Source: Phymorhynchus buccinoides
Taxonomy: Eukaryota; Mollusca; Gastropoda; Neogastropoda; Raphitomidae
Direction of reading: 5' to 3'
Assembly (NCBI GenBank): GCA_017654935.2
Contig: CM065682.1
Location: forward strand, 37,282,824-37,346,823
DNA: 64,000 nt
Positions within the stretch are counted from its first letter, which is position 1; every line of letters starts with the position of its first letter. Under the pieces are notes generated by a model that worked only from the letters and a program-made list of their open reading frames with translations, had not been told where the DNA came from and did no database searches. Shown here in pieces: positions 48,182-57,632 of the stretch. Made by a program: the position numbers and the translations under genes.

Positions 48182-48282
48182 CAATGTGATCGACGTCCTG
48201 CCATTGGTTGACCATGAGGTATTCATTGCCGTACTTGAACCACGACAGGTACTTCAGCCACAAAAAGTACACTGGGACAGAA
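48182..48282 (-). CDS. White-like ABCG transporter exon (TM5 end and loop)
   Basis: A 101-base exon with acceptor TGTTTGCAG and donor TTG-GTGAGT. It encodes [18 protein letters not shown], then [15 protein letters not shown]. In White-type ABCG proteins the segment PVYxxWxxYLSWFxYxNExLxxNQW follows the GGFFLN motif and leads into the third extracellular loop. This near-complete agreement is the main reason for placing the gene in the White branch rather than ABCG2 or ABCG5/8. Both split codons close correctly with the neighbouring exons. Confidence 0.93.
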
Positions 48283-48609
48283 CTGCAAACAGCAAACAAC
48301 ACGCTTTTCTCTTTTGATTATGCTTTTTCGTTTACATTTATTCTTACACGTGTGTTTGTAAATGTTGTACCTTTGTACGTTTACTTTTTTCCATATTATC
48401 TATTGCCTTCTTTGTTAAATGCTTTTTTTTCCATGATGATTCTTGTTAATTAATTATGCAGCTGATCTTTTGTAATTGATAAATGTGTTGAGTACGCCCA
48501 TAAGCTTTAGCTTGTTGTCTCTTGCGCTGAGATATATTTGTATCTGCATGAAATTGTGTTAATAAAAAGTTGCTTAAACCCAACAAACACGCTTTTAAAA
48601 GTCAAATCG

Positions 48610-48790
48610 AGTTTATTTGGCTCTTAGTGCTGCAGCCCAAAGGATTGGCTGGCCTTTGGGGACCTTCCCCAACACTAACGATCCTCAAATCCTAGTTTTA
48701 GCCAAGAGAGTAAGGATTATTTTGGGCAAAGCATTTCCACTATAAACAGATTCTAGCCCAGCCATCTAGAACAGCAGCTGCCCCCTCTGC
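48610..48790. repeat. Dispersed repeat, copy 2 (opposite orientation to 18485-18690)
   Basis: Shares GGCCTTTGGGGACCTTCCCC and GGATTATTTTGGGCAAAG with the earlier copy. Confidence 0.65.
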
Positions 48791-49124
48791 TATCTGGCAG
48801 TCATATTCGGAAATGGCAGACTGGCACACGTACATGCATACTGTGATACACGTTCCACAAATGTGCAAAAAGATGTGTGAAAACAATGTATGCTTAATTG
48901 CAAAATAAAGCACCCACAGACAAGCTCTTTAAGTAAACTCTCAAAGAACACACAGTTCTCACACATTAAACCAAGTGTTATAAGTTTGTATGCATCAGCC
49001 AAGAAAACAACTTTGTGCATGTCAAACTTCTGTGTTTTTCATTGTTGTTGTTTGTTTGTTGTCCGTCACCAAAGGTGATCGGACTTTGCGATGGGCTGGT
49101 TTGTCTGGGTTTTGGTTTTTTTCG

Positions 49125-50050
49125 TTTTTTTTCTGTCTGTCCCAAGGATATCTTCCGAACCGCTTGACTGAATCGCGTCAAATTTTGTGTGAAGGTGTGC
49201 CACCTTAATAGGAAGAGATCCGCGCAAACCATTTTGCCGTCGTGACCTTGACGTACGACCTTGAAAACCGAAAATCTATTTTTAGCCATATCTCGGGCAC
49301 CGATCAACATAGGATGTTGAAACTTGGTATGAAGGTGGTTTGGCTTATGCCCGTTCTGATGATGGCATGCCGATCAAGGTCAAGGTCAAAAAGATTGCTG
49401 GAGCCTGAAAATCGGAGGGTCATTTTTTCTCCTTCTGACTGTCCCAAGGATATCTTTCGAACGGGTTGACCGAATCACGTCAAATTTTGTGTGCTGGTGT
49501 GTCACCATGAGAGGAAGGCATCCGCGCAAACCATTTTGCTGTCGTGACCTTGACCTTGGTGTACGACCTTGAAAACCGAAAATCTTTCAGGGGCCATAAC
49601 TCCCACACCGTTAGTGTTAGTCTTCAAATTTGGCATGAAGGTACTTTGGCTTATGCCCGTTCTGATGGTGGCATACCGATCAAGGTCAAGGTCACGGTCC
49701 GGGCGATCGGTAGGCCTTGAAAGTGGTAGGGGTCTACACATTGGGTTTTAAGTCATATTTTCCACATTTGTACTTGACAGAAGCGCTTCAGATTGTGTGT
49801 GGTACTGTATACCCTAGAGAAGAAAACATCTGAGCATAAATTATCACCATGCTGACCTTGACCTTGAAGTGTGACCTTGAAAACCGAAATTTCCTTCTTT
49901 GCGCTATGTTTCTTCTTCAAGCTGTATCTCGTGAACTAGAAGACAGAATCCCTTCCAATTTTGTGTCAGGATGTGACACTCTATGGGGTGTCGCAAGTGC
50001 GTGGCATTGCTGGTGACGGACATGTCTGCCGCTCGGCGACGCCCTTGTTT
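49125..50050. repeat. Dispersed repeat block (GTCCCAAGGATAT family) with tandem 304-bp module
   Basis: GTCTGTCCCAAGGATATCTT at 49133 and ACTGTCCCAAGGATATCTTT near 49437 start two tandem modules that share CCGCGCAAACCATTTTGC, GACCTTGAAAACCGAAAATC, TTTGGCTTATGCCCGTTCTG and CCGATCAAGGTCAAGGTCA. The block ends in GGACATGTCTGCCGCTCGGC. Modules recur at 30560-32030. It lies in a transporter intron. Confidence 0.85.
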
Positions 50051-50188
50051 TGTTTTGTTTCTTTGTTTTGTTTTATGCGTGTTTTTTGTGTGTATAGGTT
50101 TACATGTGGTCAGATTTGGGGATGTGCAACAGTTTGAATCCTGTCACTCAGACAGCCATATAACGGCCTTGGGAATATAAACACTCAC

Positions 50189-50294
50189 TCATTGTTGAGG
50201 AAGAAACCGCCAAACATCATGAAGGGGATGATGACGGGGGGTGCAATGGCCAGTGCAATGTTCACATCTCCTGCCACAATGGAGATGATCAAGC
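50189..50294 (-). CDS. White-like ABCG transporter exon (TM4-TM5, GGFFLN motif)
   Basis: A 106-base exon with acceptor CTGTGCAG and donor GA-GTGAGT. It encodes LIISIVAGDVNIALAIA and APPVIIPFMMFGGFFLNN. PPxxIPxxxFGGFFLN is the strongest signature of the White/ABCG1 group membrane domain. The split codon at the 3' end joins T of the next exon to give Asp before SVPVYF. The first codon is completed by the G at the end of exon 50752-50829. Confidence 0.94.
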
Positions 50295-50751
50295 CTGCAC
50301 AGCATGATCAAGAACCAGATAGTTTTCAAATCTGTCTGTTTGAACCACACTATTAAAAAATAAAATCTCCAGTAACCTGTGTAGGCATTTCTTAAAAGAA
50401 GTTACCACAATTCAATAAAGTACATATGTATATAGGATTCAATTTTATTCCAAATTTCTTTGATTATTTTGGTGAAGTCATCAGTACAATGGAGGGTGCT
50501 CACAGGGTTGATATCAGGAAGTAGAATTTAAAATTTAAAAAAATTCTCACAAACACACACATTATCATGATTTTTCTTTTTAAATGTAAATGTAATCACT
50601 GAAATTACTCAAATGTGATTTTTTAAATTTTAAACATGACAAAGAAATCATACATAAAATGAACTATTACATTGATGAATGCCACGCAGAATGAAATTTT
50701 TTGGGGAAAAAACAAGAAAAATAAAAATAGACTACAGACCAAAGCACTCAC

Positions 50752-50829
50752 CGAAGGACACTGCCACATTGGCCATGAGCACAGAAATACCCACAGCTAT
50801 CAGGAAAGCCTGCCAGGAATCATAGAACC
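50752..50829 (-). CDS. White-like ABCG transporter exon (TM3-TM4)
   Basis: A 78-base exon with acceptor GGTGGCAG and donor TCG-GTGAGT. It reads FYDSWQAFLIAVGISVLMA and then NVAVSFG. Hydrophobic, in the position of the membrane helix before the GGFFLN exon. Phases match on both sides (WMIG-FYDSW upstream, VSFG-LIIS downstream). Confidence 0.92.
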
Positions 50830-50945
50830 CTGCCACCAAACAACAATTCAATGGGCACTGCGCAACAACAACAAGCTCAAGTACATGTACATTCAAGTGT
50901 AGAGTGTCTTGTCTCTCTCAGAAATTAAGGAAAACCCCAAACAAA

Positions 50946-51128
50946 GGAGCATACTATATTATATGGACTACAAAGCGCACCTGATTATAAGGCGCACCCC
51001 CAAAATTTCACACAAAATTCAGATTTTGTTATTACAGTTTCTTACTCAATTATCAGTCACATTATTTGGAGCAGGGGTCTCAGTCTAGGAAAAAAGTATC
51101 GCCCTATATAGTACGTAAAATATGGTAA
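50946..51128. mobile_element. Short inverted-terminus MITE (GGCGCACC family)
   Basis: Left end CATACTATATTATATGGAC followed by AAGCGCACCTGATTATAAGG and CGCACCCCC. The right end CGCCCTATATAGTACGTAAA ATATGGTA is an imperfect inverted copy. The GGACTATAAGGCGCACC type of motif is known from small DNA transposons in several animals. Confidence 0.6.
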
Positions 51129-51367
51129 ATTATGGATTTTGTGTTGATGCTTGTTTAACTTATTACCAACTAATGATTACTGGATTTTCATGACTAGAAG
51201 GATCTTCTTTCTGTAAGATGCAACCCCTTTTTTTTCAGTGCAGGAAAAGCCACATTGATTATCTACAGGCGTACAGAGGATGTGAACAATGGAAATATGA
51301 GTTTGAGAGTGTGTTTTTCTTGGACACATAGCCACTATACTGTGTGTGCATGCATGCGCGTGCGGTG

Positions 51368-51392
51368 TGTGTGTGTGTGTGTGTGTGTGTAG
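51368..51392. repeat. GT microsatellite
   Basis: Short uninterrupted GT run. Confidence 0.9.
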
Positions 51393-51424
51393 TGGGAGGT
51401 TTGGAGTGACAGGGAGGTGGGAGG

Positions 51425-51925
51425 ATGATAAGTGCTGGACCTTGTAATTTACGTTTTGTTCCTAGAGTTGGTATACATCAAAATGACATGCTACTATCCA
51501 GACAGTTTTGCTGGGTGGAACGCTTGTCACGCATGAAGGAAAGAGAATGCCCAAAGCTGTGTTCTATGGAGAGTTCTGCCAGGGAAAACGTGACAGGAGG
51601 GTCCCACGAAAGTGCTTCAAAGACCGGCTGAAGCGCCAACTCATTGCGGCTGTTATCCCTGATATCTGAAGACTGGAAAATATGGCCCAAGACAGGGACA
51701 AATGGAGATCAACACTAAGGCATGGCGAAAAGGCCTTTGAGACAGCCAGAAGAGAAGCCGTAGAGGACAAGCGAAGCAGGAGAAAAACACCAACTGCGCC
51801 GAGCCCCACCCCACCCCACCCAGGGTTCCCCGTGCCAATTGTGCCAAAGTGTGTGCTGATCTAGGATCGCCAGGGACTTCTCCTCAGACTTGAGGAACCT
51901 GCTGTCATCATCATCATGCTATAGA
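51425..51925 (+). mobile_element. LINE ORF2 C-terminal tail
   Basis: The plus strand reads QFCWVERLSRMKE, then (frame change) PKAVFYGEFCQGKRDRRVPR, KCFKDRLKRQLIAAVI, DRDKWRSTLRHGEKAFETA and EDKRSRRKT, with a decayed C-x2-C finger near 51830-51860. The series (W..H..RM.D.R.PK...YGEL..GKR..G.P..R.KD.LK..L / RD.WR / E..R..RK) is the LINE tail whose relative is at 16650-16870. Dead and 5'-truncated. Confidence 0.82.
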
Positions 51926-51976
51926 GAGCAAATCATGCTGTCCCTCCCATGAATAAAACGATTATTAATCACATAC

Positions 51977-52034
51977 CTATCATCCAGTAGTCGATGGTTA
52001 TGAAGATGGCTGGCAGGAGAATGAATGTTGGTAA
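51977..52034 (-). CDS. White-like ABCG transporter exon (TM3)
   Basis: A 58-base exon with acceptor TGTGTGCAG and donor ATAG-GTATGTG. It reads LPTFILLPAIFITIDYWMI plus one base of Gly. In ABCG proteins the sequence LPxFIxxPxIFxxIxYxMxG follows the KxLAE helix. Phase 0 start fits the LAE end of exon 54106-54198. The low length is usual for this gene's exon pattern. Confidence 0.92.
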
Positions 52035-52332
52035 CTGCACACACGCACATGCAAGGATTACAAAATGGAATCCTTTGACCCTTTGGGGGCATGAAAGGAT
52101 AAACTACAGCAACAACAAAGCTATGTTCTGTTAATGCATACATGAATCAATTTTAAAATAATCATTTACTAATGAATAGCCAATGAAGTACAAAGTGGTA
52201 AGTGTATAAATGCAAAATGTTGACTTTTGGTGAGCGGAGAAAGAAAATGGTGTCTTTACACATTCTTCCTAATTTTAGGCAATTCAATTTGACAAATCAA
52301 CTGGCCTCTTTAAAATAATTTGGTATTTGGTA

Positions 52333-53419
52333 CAGTCGACCCCCTCTTTTAAGACCTTCAAAAAATCGCGGAAAATCGGTCGTAAAAGAGGGGGGTCTTA
52401 AATCAGGGGTGACCAAAACAATGCACTCAGTGACTCACTACACCGTATATGACGCACAGCACATGCATACACTAAAACTAAAACATGCTTTCTCCGTCAT
52501 TCTTGAATGAAACATCGCGGTCTAGCTAATATACGAAAACGAGCGAAAACGGGCTAAAACAGAAAGTGTGCTCGCGGCCCGTGTTGCACTCACACACAAA
52601 CTACACATAACAACAGTACAGACCTAATTTTCGCCATTTTACGCTCTGGCAGTTCATTTTCAATCACAGTTTGCACACACGGAACTTTTACCGCGCATAC
52701 AACTCGGCTGACAAAATGGCGCCGCACATACCGCAAATACGAAATCACGGCAAACGCTGATGCGCCAGCTGCTTTCATTTATCGGATTTTGTGTGTTGTT
52801 TGCATTCAGTGAGTGTTTCAGTGCACACACTAACGCTGATTTATCAGTTTGATAACGGAAAGGAGCTGCTTTTCAACTTATTTTTTGTAAAGTGAGACCA
52901 TTCACTGAGTTCCAACTTATGGAGTGTGACCGATCACCTAGTTTCAACTTGGAAGTTGACTTCGCATTTAGGCCTACGTGTGCACAGAGTTCGTAAAGAT
53001 CGACACGATCGCGACCGTTTCAGTTCAAACTTTGATCATAAACTGCTCAGTGATGACACATGTGCATAGAAGTGGTGACATTTAGTGGTCAGATCGTGAT
53101 ATCGCTGATTAAATTCTTCAATTTCGGCATGAGAACGGTTCGTTTTTACCGAGATTGACCTAACAACAGTGGTACCCCAGCTGTGCGTCGGCTCGAACTG
53201 AGGCCGAGAAGGATAGATATCATCGTTTTTGCGACTGATAATTGTCAGAATGTGTTGCATCGGTCGTAAAATCAACAAGATTTACGGTCGCAAAACGCGT
53301 TAGAGGGGGAGTCGTAAATGAGGAGGCAAGTTTAGAAGAAAAACTATCCGTTATTCATATTTCAGTCGTAAAAGAGGGGAGGTCGTAATTCAGAGGGCCG
53401 TTCGTGAGGGGGTCGACTG
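52333..53419. mobile_element. Non-autonomous Tc1-mariner/pogo-type element A, 1087 bp
   Basis: Ends CAGTCGACCCCCTCTTTTA and GTGAGGGGGTCGACTG, flanked by TA on both sides (52331-52332, 53420-53421), the target duplication of this superfamily. Subterminal GGTCGTAAAAGAGGGG is repeated at the right side (GTCGTAAAAGAGGGGAGGTC). No transposase frame. The interior (about 52560-53160) is shared with the element at 58941-60019. Confidence 0.88.
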
Positions 53420-53924
53420 TATTACGAATTCCTCTATGACTTGTATAACATTAGGCCTATCCTTACCTCCCAAAATTATGAAAATAGGGTCTTCAGATAA
53501 CAGGTCCTGATTTGATGCTTTTTAGTGACATGGGTGTTAAACCATTGTGGTGCAAAAATGCGACATTGGCGGTGAAAGGGTTCAAATACACAAACCTGTT
53601 TTCCCTACGGATTTGTCCATAAACATTACGTTTTGAGACCTCCGATTACGCTATTACGGTCAGCAACAACAAAATCTGCATTTCCGCTGAACGAGTGAGA
53701 AAAAAAAAGAAAAAGAATAAATCAAAAGAAGGCATGGTGTTTGAGCCGTTTGAGCCGTACTCGCTACTGTGTCGTCTGCTATCAAAGGTATCACTTCGAG
53801 TAATGTCCCTTGAATGAATACTTCCGATTTATTTCTCCATGCTGCCATTTTTCTAGGTACAAAATGCAAAATTTCGGCAGTTGTCGAAGTTGTGTTTGGA
53901 AGAGAAGTTGCTGCATGCGTGCAC

Positions 53925-53945
53925 ACCCCCCCCCCCCCCCCCCCC
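53925..53945. repeat. Poly-C run
   Basis: About 21 C followed by TCCCTCCCC. The region 53425-54100 is otherwise without assignable feature. Confidence 0.9.
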
Positions 53946-54105
53946 TCCCTCCCCAAATAAAAGGTTTGACGGCAGCGAAAAATTCTGGTGAAAGGATTTC
54001 TCAGACAGCAAAATTACGGACAGATGCCTGAAATTACTGTTTTCAGAGCTTGGGATTACTGACAGTGAAGATTTGGGGTAAACAGGTCTGAATAAATGAA
54101 TTTAC

Positions 54106-54198
54106 CTCAGCTAAGCTTTTGGCTATGAAGTAGACATCTGTCCTGTACAGTCCTGATCCATATTCCCGTAAGAATATTCCAATCTCATTCGGAAATGA
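54106..54198 (-). CDS. White-like ABCG transporter exon (connecting helix, TM2-TM3)
   Basis: A 93-base exon (31 codons), phase 0 at both ends, with acceptor TTTGTCAACAG and donor GAG-GTAAAT. It encodes SFPNEIGIFLREYGSGLYR, then TDVYFIAKSLAE. FPxExxxFLREYxxGxYRTxxYFxxKxLAE is the family-wide ABCG signature after TM2, a cytoplasmic re-entrant helix. Upstream it joins FSVVN, giving VVN-SFPNEI. Confidence 0.95.
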
Positions 54199-54213
54199 CT
54201 GTTGACAAAAAGA

Positions 54214-54412
54214 TTGCACACACACACACACACACACACACACAGATTCACACACACACACAAACGGATCCACACACAGCACACCAACATGCGCCCACAC
54301 ACTATTGAATGTACATCTCCAGACAAAGGACAAATAGATTCACACGCGTCAATTGAAAGCATGACAATGTTTGGAATGTGATCCAGTGAGAGTGAGCAGG
54401 CACGTGTGCACA

Positions 54413-54453
<41 letters not shown>

Positions 54454-54462
54454 ATGTGTGTG
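54214..54462. repeat. CA and GT microsatellite pair in opposite orientation
   Basis: (CA)n at 54216-54262 and (GT)n at 54415-54450 could pair as an inverted repeat in RNA, just upstream (minus sense) of the exon at 54106-54198. Looser GT/GC repeats follow to about 54570. Confidence 0.9.
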
Positions 54463-54671
54463 AGTGAGTGTGTGCACATGCGTGCATGTGTGCATTCATG
54501 CATGTGTGTTTTTGTGGATGAGTGTGTTTGTGGATGTACATGCACGCGTGTGAATGTGAGCGCGTGTGCTTATCCACTTTTGTTTCGGACAATAAAAATC
54601 TTAAGATTGCTCCATGTTAATTGTTAGATCCTCTAACCTACAACATAAGACATGGATAGCATGGACAGTTA

Positions 54672-54838
54672 CAGTGGATTCCTGATAACTCAAAAAAGGA
54701 TAACTCAAAAACACTGAATATCTCATAATAATTTTCTGGTCCCAGTTTATATGTTAAAGGGTATTTTAAACTAAAAATCTTGGCTATCTGAAAATAAAAT
54801 TCCAGTCCCTCCAATTTTGACTTAAATGATTTTCTTCA
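54672..54838. mobile_element. Mariner-type MITE fragment (CAGTGGATTCC end)
   Basis: TA-CAGTGGATTCCTGATAACT then GGATAACTCAAAAACACTGA and CTTGGCTATCTGAAAATAA. A related piece (56745-56872) has GGATGACTCACAATAACG, ACTGGCTATCTCAAGATAAC and an inverted-type end GGTTTCCACC. Both are incomplete. Confidence 0.6.
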
Positions 54839-54839
54839 T

Positions 54840-56462
54840 GGACTCACGTTGACAACGATAAACATCTAGAGTGAAAAGCTCCTAAAACACCTATAGTGTA
54901 GGCAGGCGAGGTGCGTTTCTCCACTCACATTGACAATGATAAACATCTAGAGTGTAAAGCTCCTAAAACACCTATAGTGTAGGCAGGCGAGGTGGGTTTC
55001 TCCACTCACGTTGACGACGGAGAACATCTAGAGTGAAAAGCTCCTAAAACACCTATAGTGTAGGTAGGCGAGGTGGGTTTCTCCACTCACGTTGACGACG
55101 GAGAACATCTAGAGTGAAAAGCTCCTAAAACACCTATAGTGTAGGTAGGCGAGGTGGGTTTCTCCACTCACGTTGACGACGGAGAACATCTAGAGTGTAA
55201 GCTCCTAAAACACCTATAGTGTAGGCAGGCGAGGTGCGTTTCTCCACTCACATTGACAATGATAAACATCTAGAGTGTAAAGCTCCTAAAACACCTATAG
55301 TGTAGGCAGGCGAGGTGCGTTTCTCCACTCACATTGACAACGATAAACATCTAGAGTGTAAAGCTCCTAAAACACCTATAGTGTAGGCAGGCGAGGTGCG
55401 TTTCTCCACTCACATTGACAATGATAAACATCTAGAGTGTAAAGCTCCTAAAACACCTATAGTGTAGGCAGGCGAGGTGCGTTTCTCCACTCACATTGAC
55501 AACGATAAACATCTAGAGTGTAAAGCTCCTAAAACACCTATAGTGTAGGCAGGCGAGGTGCGTTTCTCCACTCACATTGACAACGATAAACATCTAGAGT
55601 GTAAAGCTCCTAAAACACCTATAGTGTAGGCAGGCGAGGTGCGTTTCTCCACTCACATTGACAATGATAAACATCTAGAGTGAAAAGCTCCTAAAACACC
55701 TATAGTGTAGGCAGGCGAGGTGCGTTTCTCCACTCACATTGACAATGATAAACATCTAGAGTGTAAAGCTCCTAAAACACCTATAGTGTAGGCAGGCGAG
55801 GTGGGTTTCTCCACTCACGTTGACGACGGAGAACATCTAGAGTGAAAAGCTCCTAAAACACCTATAGTGTAGGCAGGCGAGGTGCGTTTCTCCACTCACG
55901 TTGACAACGATAAACATCTAGAGTGTAAAGCTCCTAAAACACCTATAGTGTAGGTAGGCGAGGTGCGTTTCTCCACTCACGTTGACAACGATAAACATCT
56001 AGAGTGTAAAGCTCCTAAAACACCTATAGTGTAGGTAGGCGAGGTGCGTTTCTCCACTCACGTTGACAACGATAAACATCTAGAGTGTAAAGCTCCTAAA
56101 ACACCTATAGTGTAGGCAGGCGAGGTGCGTTTCTCCACTCACATTGACAACGGAGAACATCTAGAGTGTAAAGCTCCTAAAACACCTATAGTGTAGGCAG
56201 ACGAGGTGCGTTTCTCCACTCACATTGACAACGGAGAACATCTAGAGTGTAAAGCTCCTAAAACACCTACAGTGTAGGCAGGCGAGGTGGGTTTCTCCAC
56301 TCACATTGACGACGGAGAACATCTAGAGTGAAAAGCTCCTAAAACACCTATAGTGTAGGTAGGCGAGGTGCGTTTCTCCACTCACATTGACATCGATAAA
56401 CATGCTAGAGTGTAAAGCTCCTAAAACACCTATAGTGTAGGCAGGCGAGGTGCGTTTCTCCA
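54840..56462. repeat. 81-bp minisatellite carrying exon end and 5' splice site, about 20 copies
   Basis: The unit contains TCTCCACTCAC(G/A)TTGAC, AACATCTAGAGTG(A/T)AAAGC, TCCTAAAACACCTATAGTGT and AGGCAGGCGAGGTG(C/G)GTT. On the minus strand this is ATGTT(C/T)-ending 18 bases of the neighbouring exon (56468-56599) followed by its GTGAGTGGAGAAACGCACC donor. About 20 tandem units run from 54840 to the real exon. Copies fall into GACGACGGAGAAC and GACAA(C/T)GATAAAC subtypes. Confidence 0.97.
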
Positions 56463-56467
56463 CTCAC

Positions 56468-56599
56468 GTTGACGACGGAGAACATGCTGGAGAAGGAGAT
56501 CTGGATGGCGATGAGGAACATGGCACCGTTGAGGTTCATCACCCCTTTCTGGTCGTAGTCCAAGCGCAGGTAGATCAGACCCAACAGCGCCGCCACAAA
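56468..56599 (-). CDS. White-like ABCG transporter exon (TM1-TM2)
   Basis: A 132-base exon (44 codons), phase 0 at both ends, with acceptor GCGAACGCAG and donor AAC-GTGAGT. It reads FVAALLGLIYLRLDYDQKG, then VMNLNGAMFLIAIQIS, ending FSSMFSVVN. ABCG proteins have (V)xxLxGLIYxxxxxDQxGVxNxNGxxFxxxxxxxFxxxFxVxN here, spanning TM1 end and TM2. Its 3' edge is the seed of the 81-bp array in the following intron. Confidence 0.95.
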
Positions 56600-56698
56600 C
56601 TGCGTTCGCAAAGATAAAAACAACAACCGTTGTCCCGAAAACATCACACAAATCTAGAAAGTATTTCTATAGTGTTGACCTCTTTTTGCCTTCTATCA

Positions 56699-56748
56699 TA
56701 GGGGAAGACGGGGTGAAAAGCCCATGGGCGGGTAAGAAGCACATATAA
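56699..56748. mobile_element. Foldback MITE, GGGGAAGACGG family, left end only
   Basis: AGGGGAAGACGGGGTGAAAAG, CCCATGGGCGGGTAAGAAG. It matches the left arm of the copy at 63786-63999, then stops. Confidence 0.8.
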
Positions 56749-56928
56749 TCGGATGACTCACAATAACGTTTTGGTCCCAACTGAATCCTTCTAAAGGCAA
56801 AACTCTTTTTGTCTTAAAATACTGGCTATCTCAAGATAACATCTTAATCCTTTCAAACCAGGTTTCCACCATACATGTATATTTCTTCTTTCTTTCATTC
56901 CTTCATCAAATTGTCAGTTTTGAGTCTA

Positions 56929-57080
56929 CACCAATCGCATGTTTAATCACTCCCAATTGTACGCTGTGCCTTACCATTGTCTGCATCAATCGCATGTTTA
57001 ATCACTCCCAATTGCTGTGCCTTACCAATGTCTGCATCAATCACATGTTTAATCACTCCCAATTGTACGTTGTGCCTTAC
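56929..57080. repeat. 55-bp minisatellite carrying a duplicated 5' splice site, about 2.7 copies
   Basis: The unit AATCACTCCCAATTGTACG, CTGTGCCTTACCATTGTCTG, CATCAATCGCATGTTT is repeated; the second copy lacks four bases. On the minus strand each unit has GATGCAGACAxTGGTAAGGC, the end and donor of the exon at 57081-57186 (MQTL-GTAAGG). Confidence 0.93.
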
Positions 57081-57186
57081 CAGTGTCTGCATCACACGAA
57101 CTCTGAAGAGAATCAGATCGCGCATGAGAGACACCCAGCTTCTCCACAGAACGCTGACAAACTGCCGTCCCCAGTTGGCTTCATAT
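57081..57186 (-). CDS. White-like ABCG transporter exon (start of membrane domain, TM1)
   Basis: A 106-base exon with acceptor GTGTGCACCAG and donor CTG-GTAAGG. It reads YEANWGRQFVSVLWRSW, then VSLMRDLILFRVRVMQTL. Y.A.W..QF..LLWRSWLS..R...L.RVR..QT is the standard ABCG entry into the membrane domain, with the amphipathic connecting helix first. The first codon is completed by AG of exon 61263-61291. Confidence 0.95.
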
Positions 57187-57213
57187 CTGGTGCACACAGA
57201 AACACAGTGAAGA

Positions 57214-57632
57214 AGACTGAAAGAATGAGTTAGTTTAGCCTTGCATCCGTTCCTGGTTATATAGGCCACCGACGTCCACAGCCCCCTGTCCTGTGCCCTT
57301 GCCTTTAGCTGGTTCAAGACTGAAAGAATGAGTTAGTTTAGCCTTGCACCCATTCCTGGTTATATAGGCCACCGACGTCCACAGCCCCCTGTCCTGTGCC
57401 CTTGCCTTTAGCTGGTTCAAGACTGAAAGAATGAGTTAGTTTAGCCTTGCACCCGTTCCTGGTTATATAGGCCACCGACGTCCACAGCCCCCTGTCCTGT
57501 GCCCTTGCCTTTAGCTGGTTCAAGACTGAAAGAATGAGTTAGTTTAGCCTTGCACCCGTTCCTGGTTATATAGGCCACCGACGTCCACAGCCCCTTGTCC
57601 TGTGCCCTTGCCTTTAGCTGGTTCAAGACTGA
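57214..57632. repeat. 103-bp minisatellite, 4 copies
   Basis: The unit contains AAGACTGAAAGAATGAGTTA, GTTTAGCCTTGCACCCGTTC, CTGGTTATATAGGCCACCG and CCTTGCCTTTAGCTGGTTC. The four copies differ by a few bases. It starts about 30 bases upstream (minus sense) of the exon at 57081-57186 but does not include exon sequence. Confidence 0.97.

Noticed and set aside
52590..53278. Host gene within element A (frames containing CVQTVIENELPERK and others)
   Set aside because: The frames lie in the non-coding interior of a TA-flanked transposon, differ between elements A and B, and show no domain.
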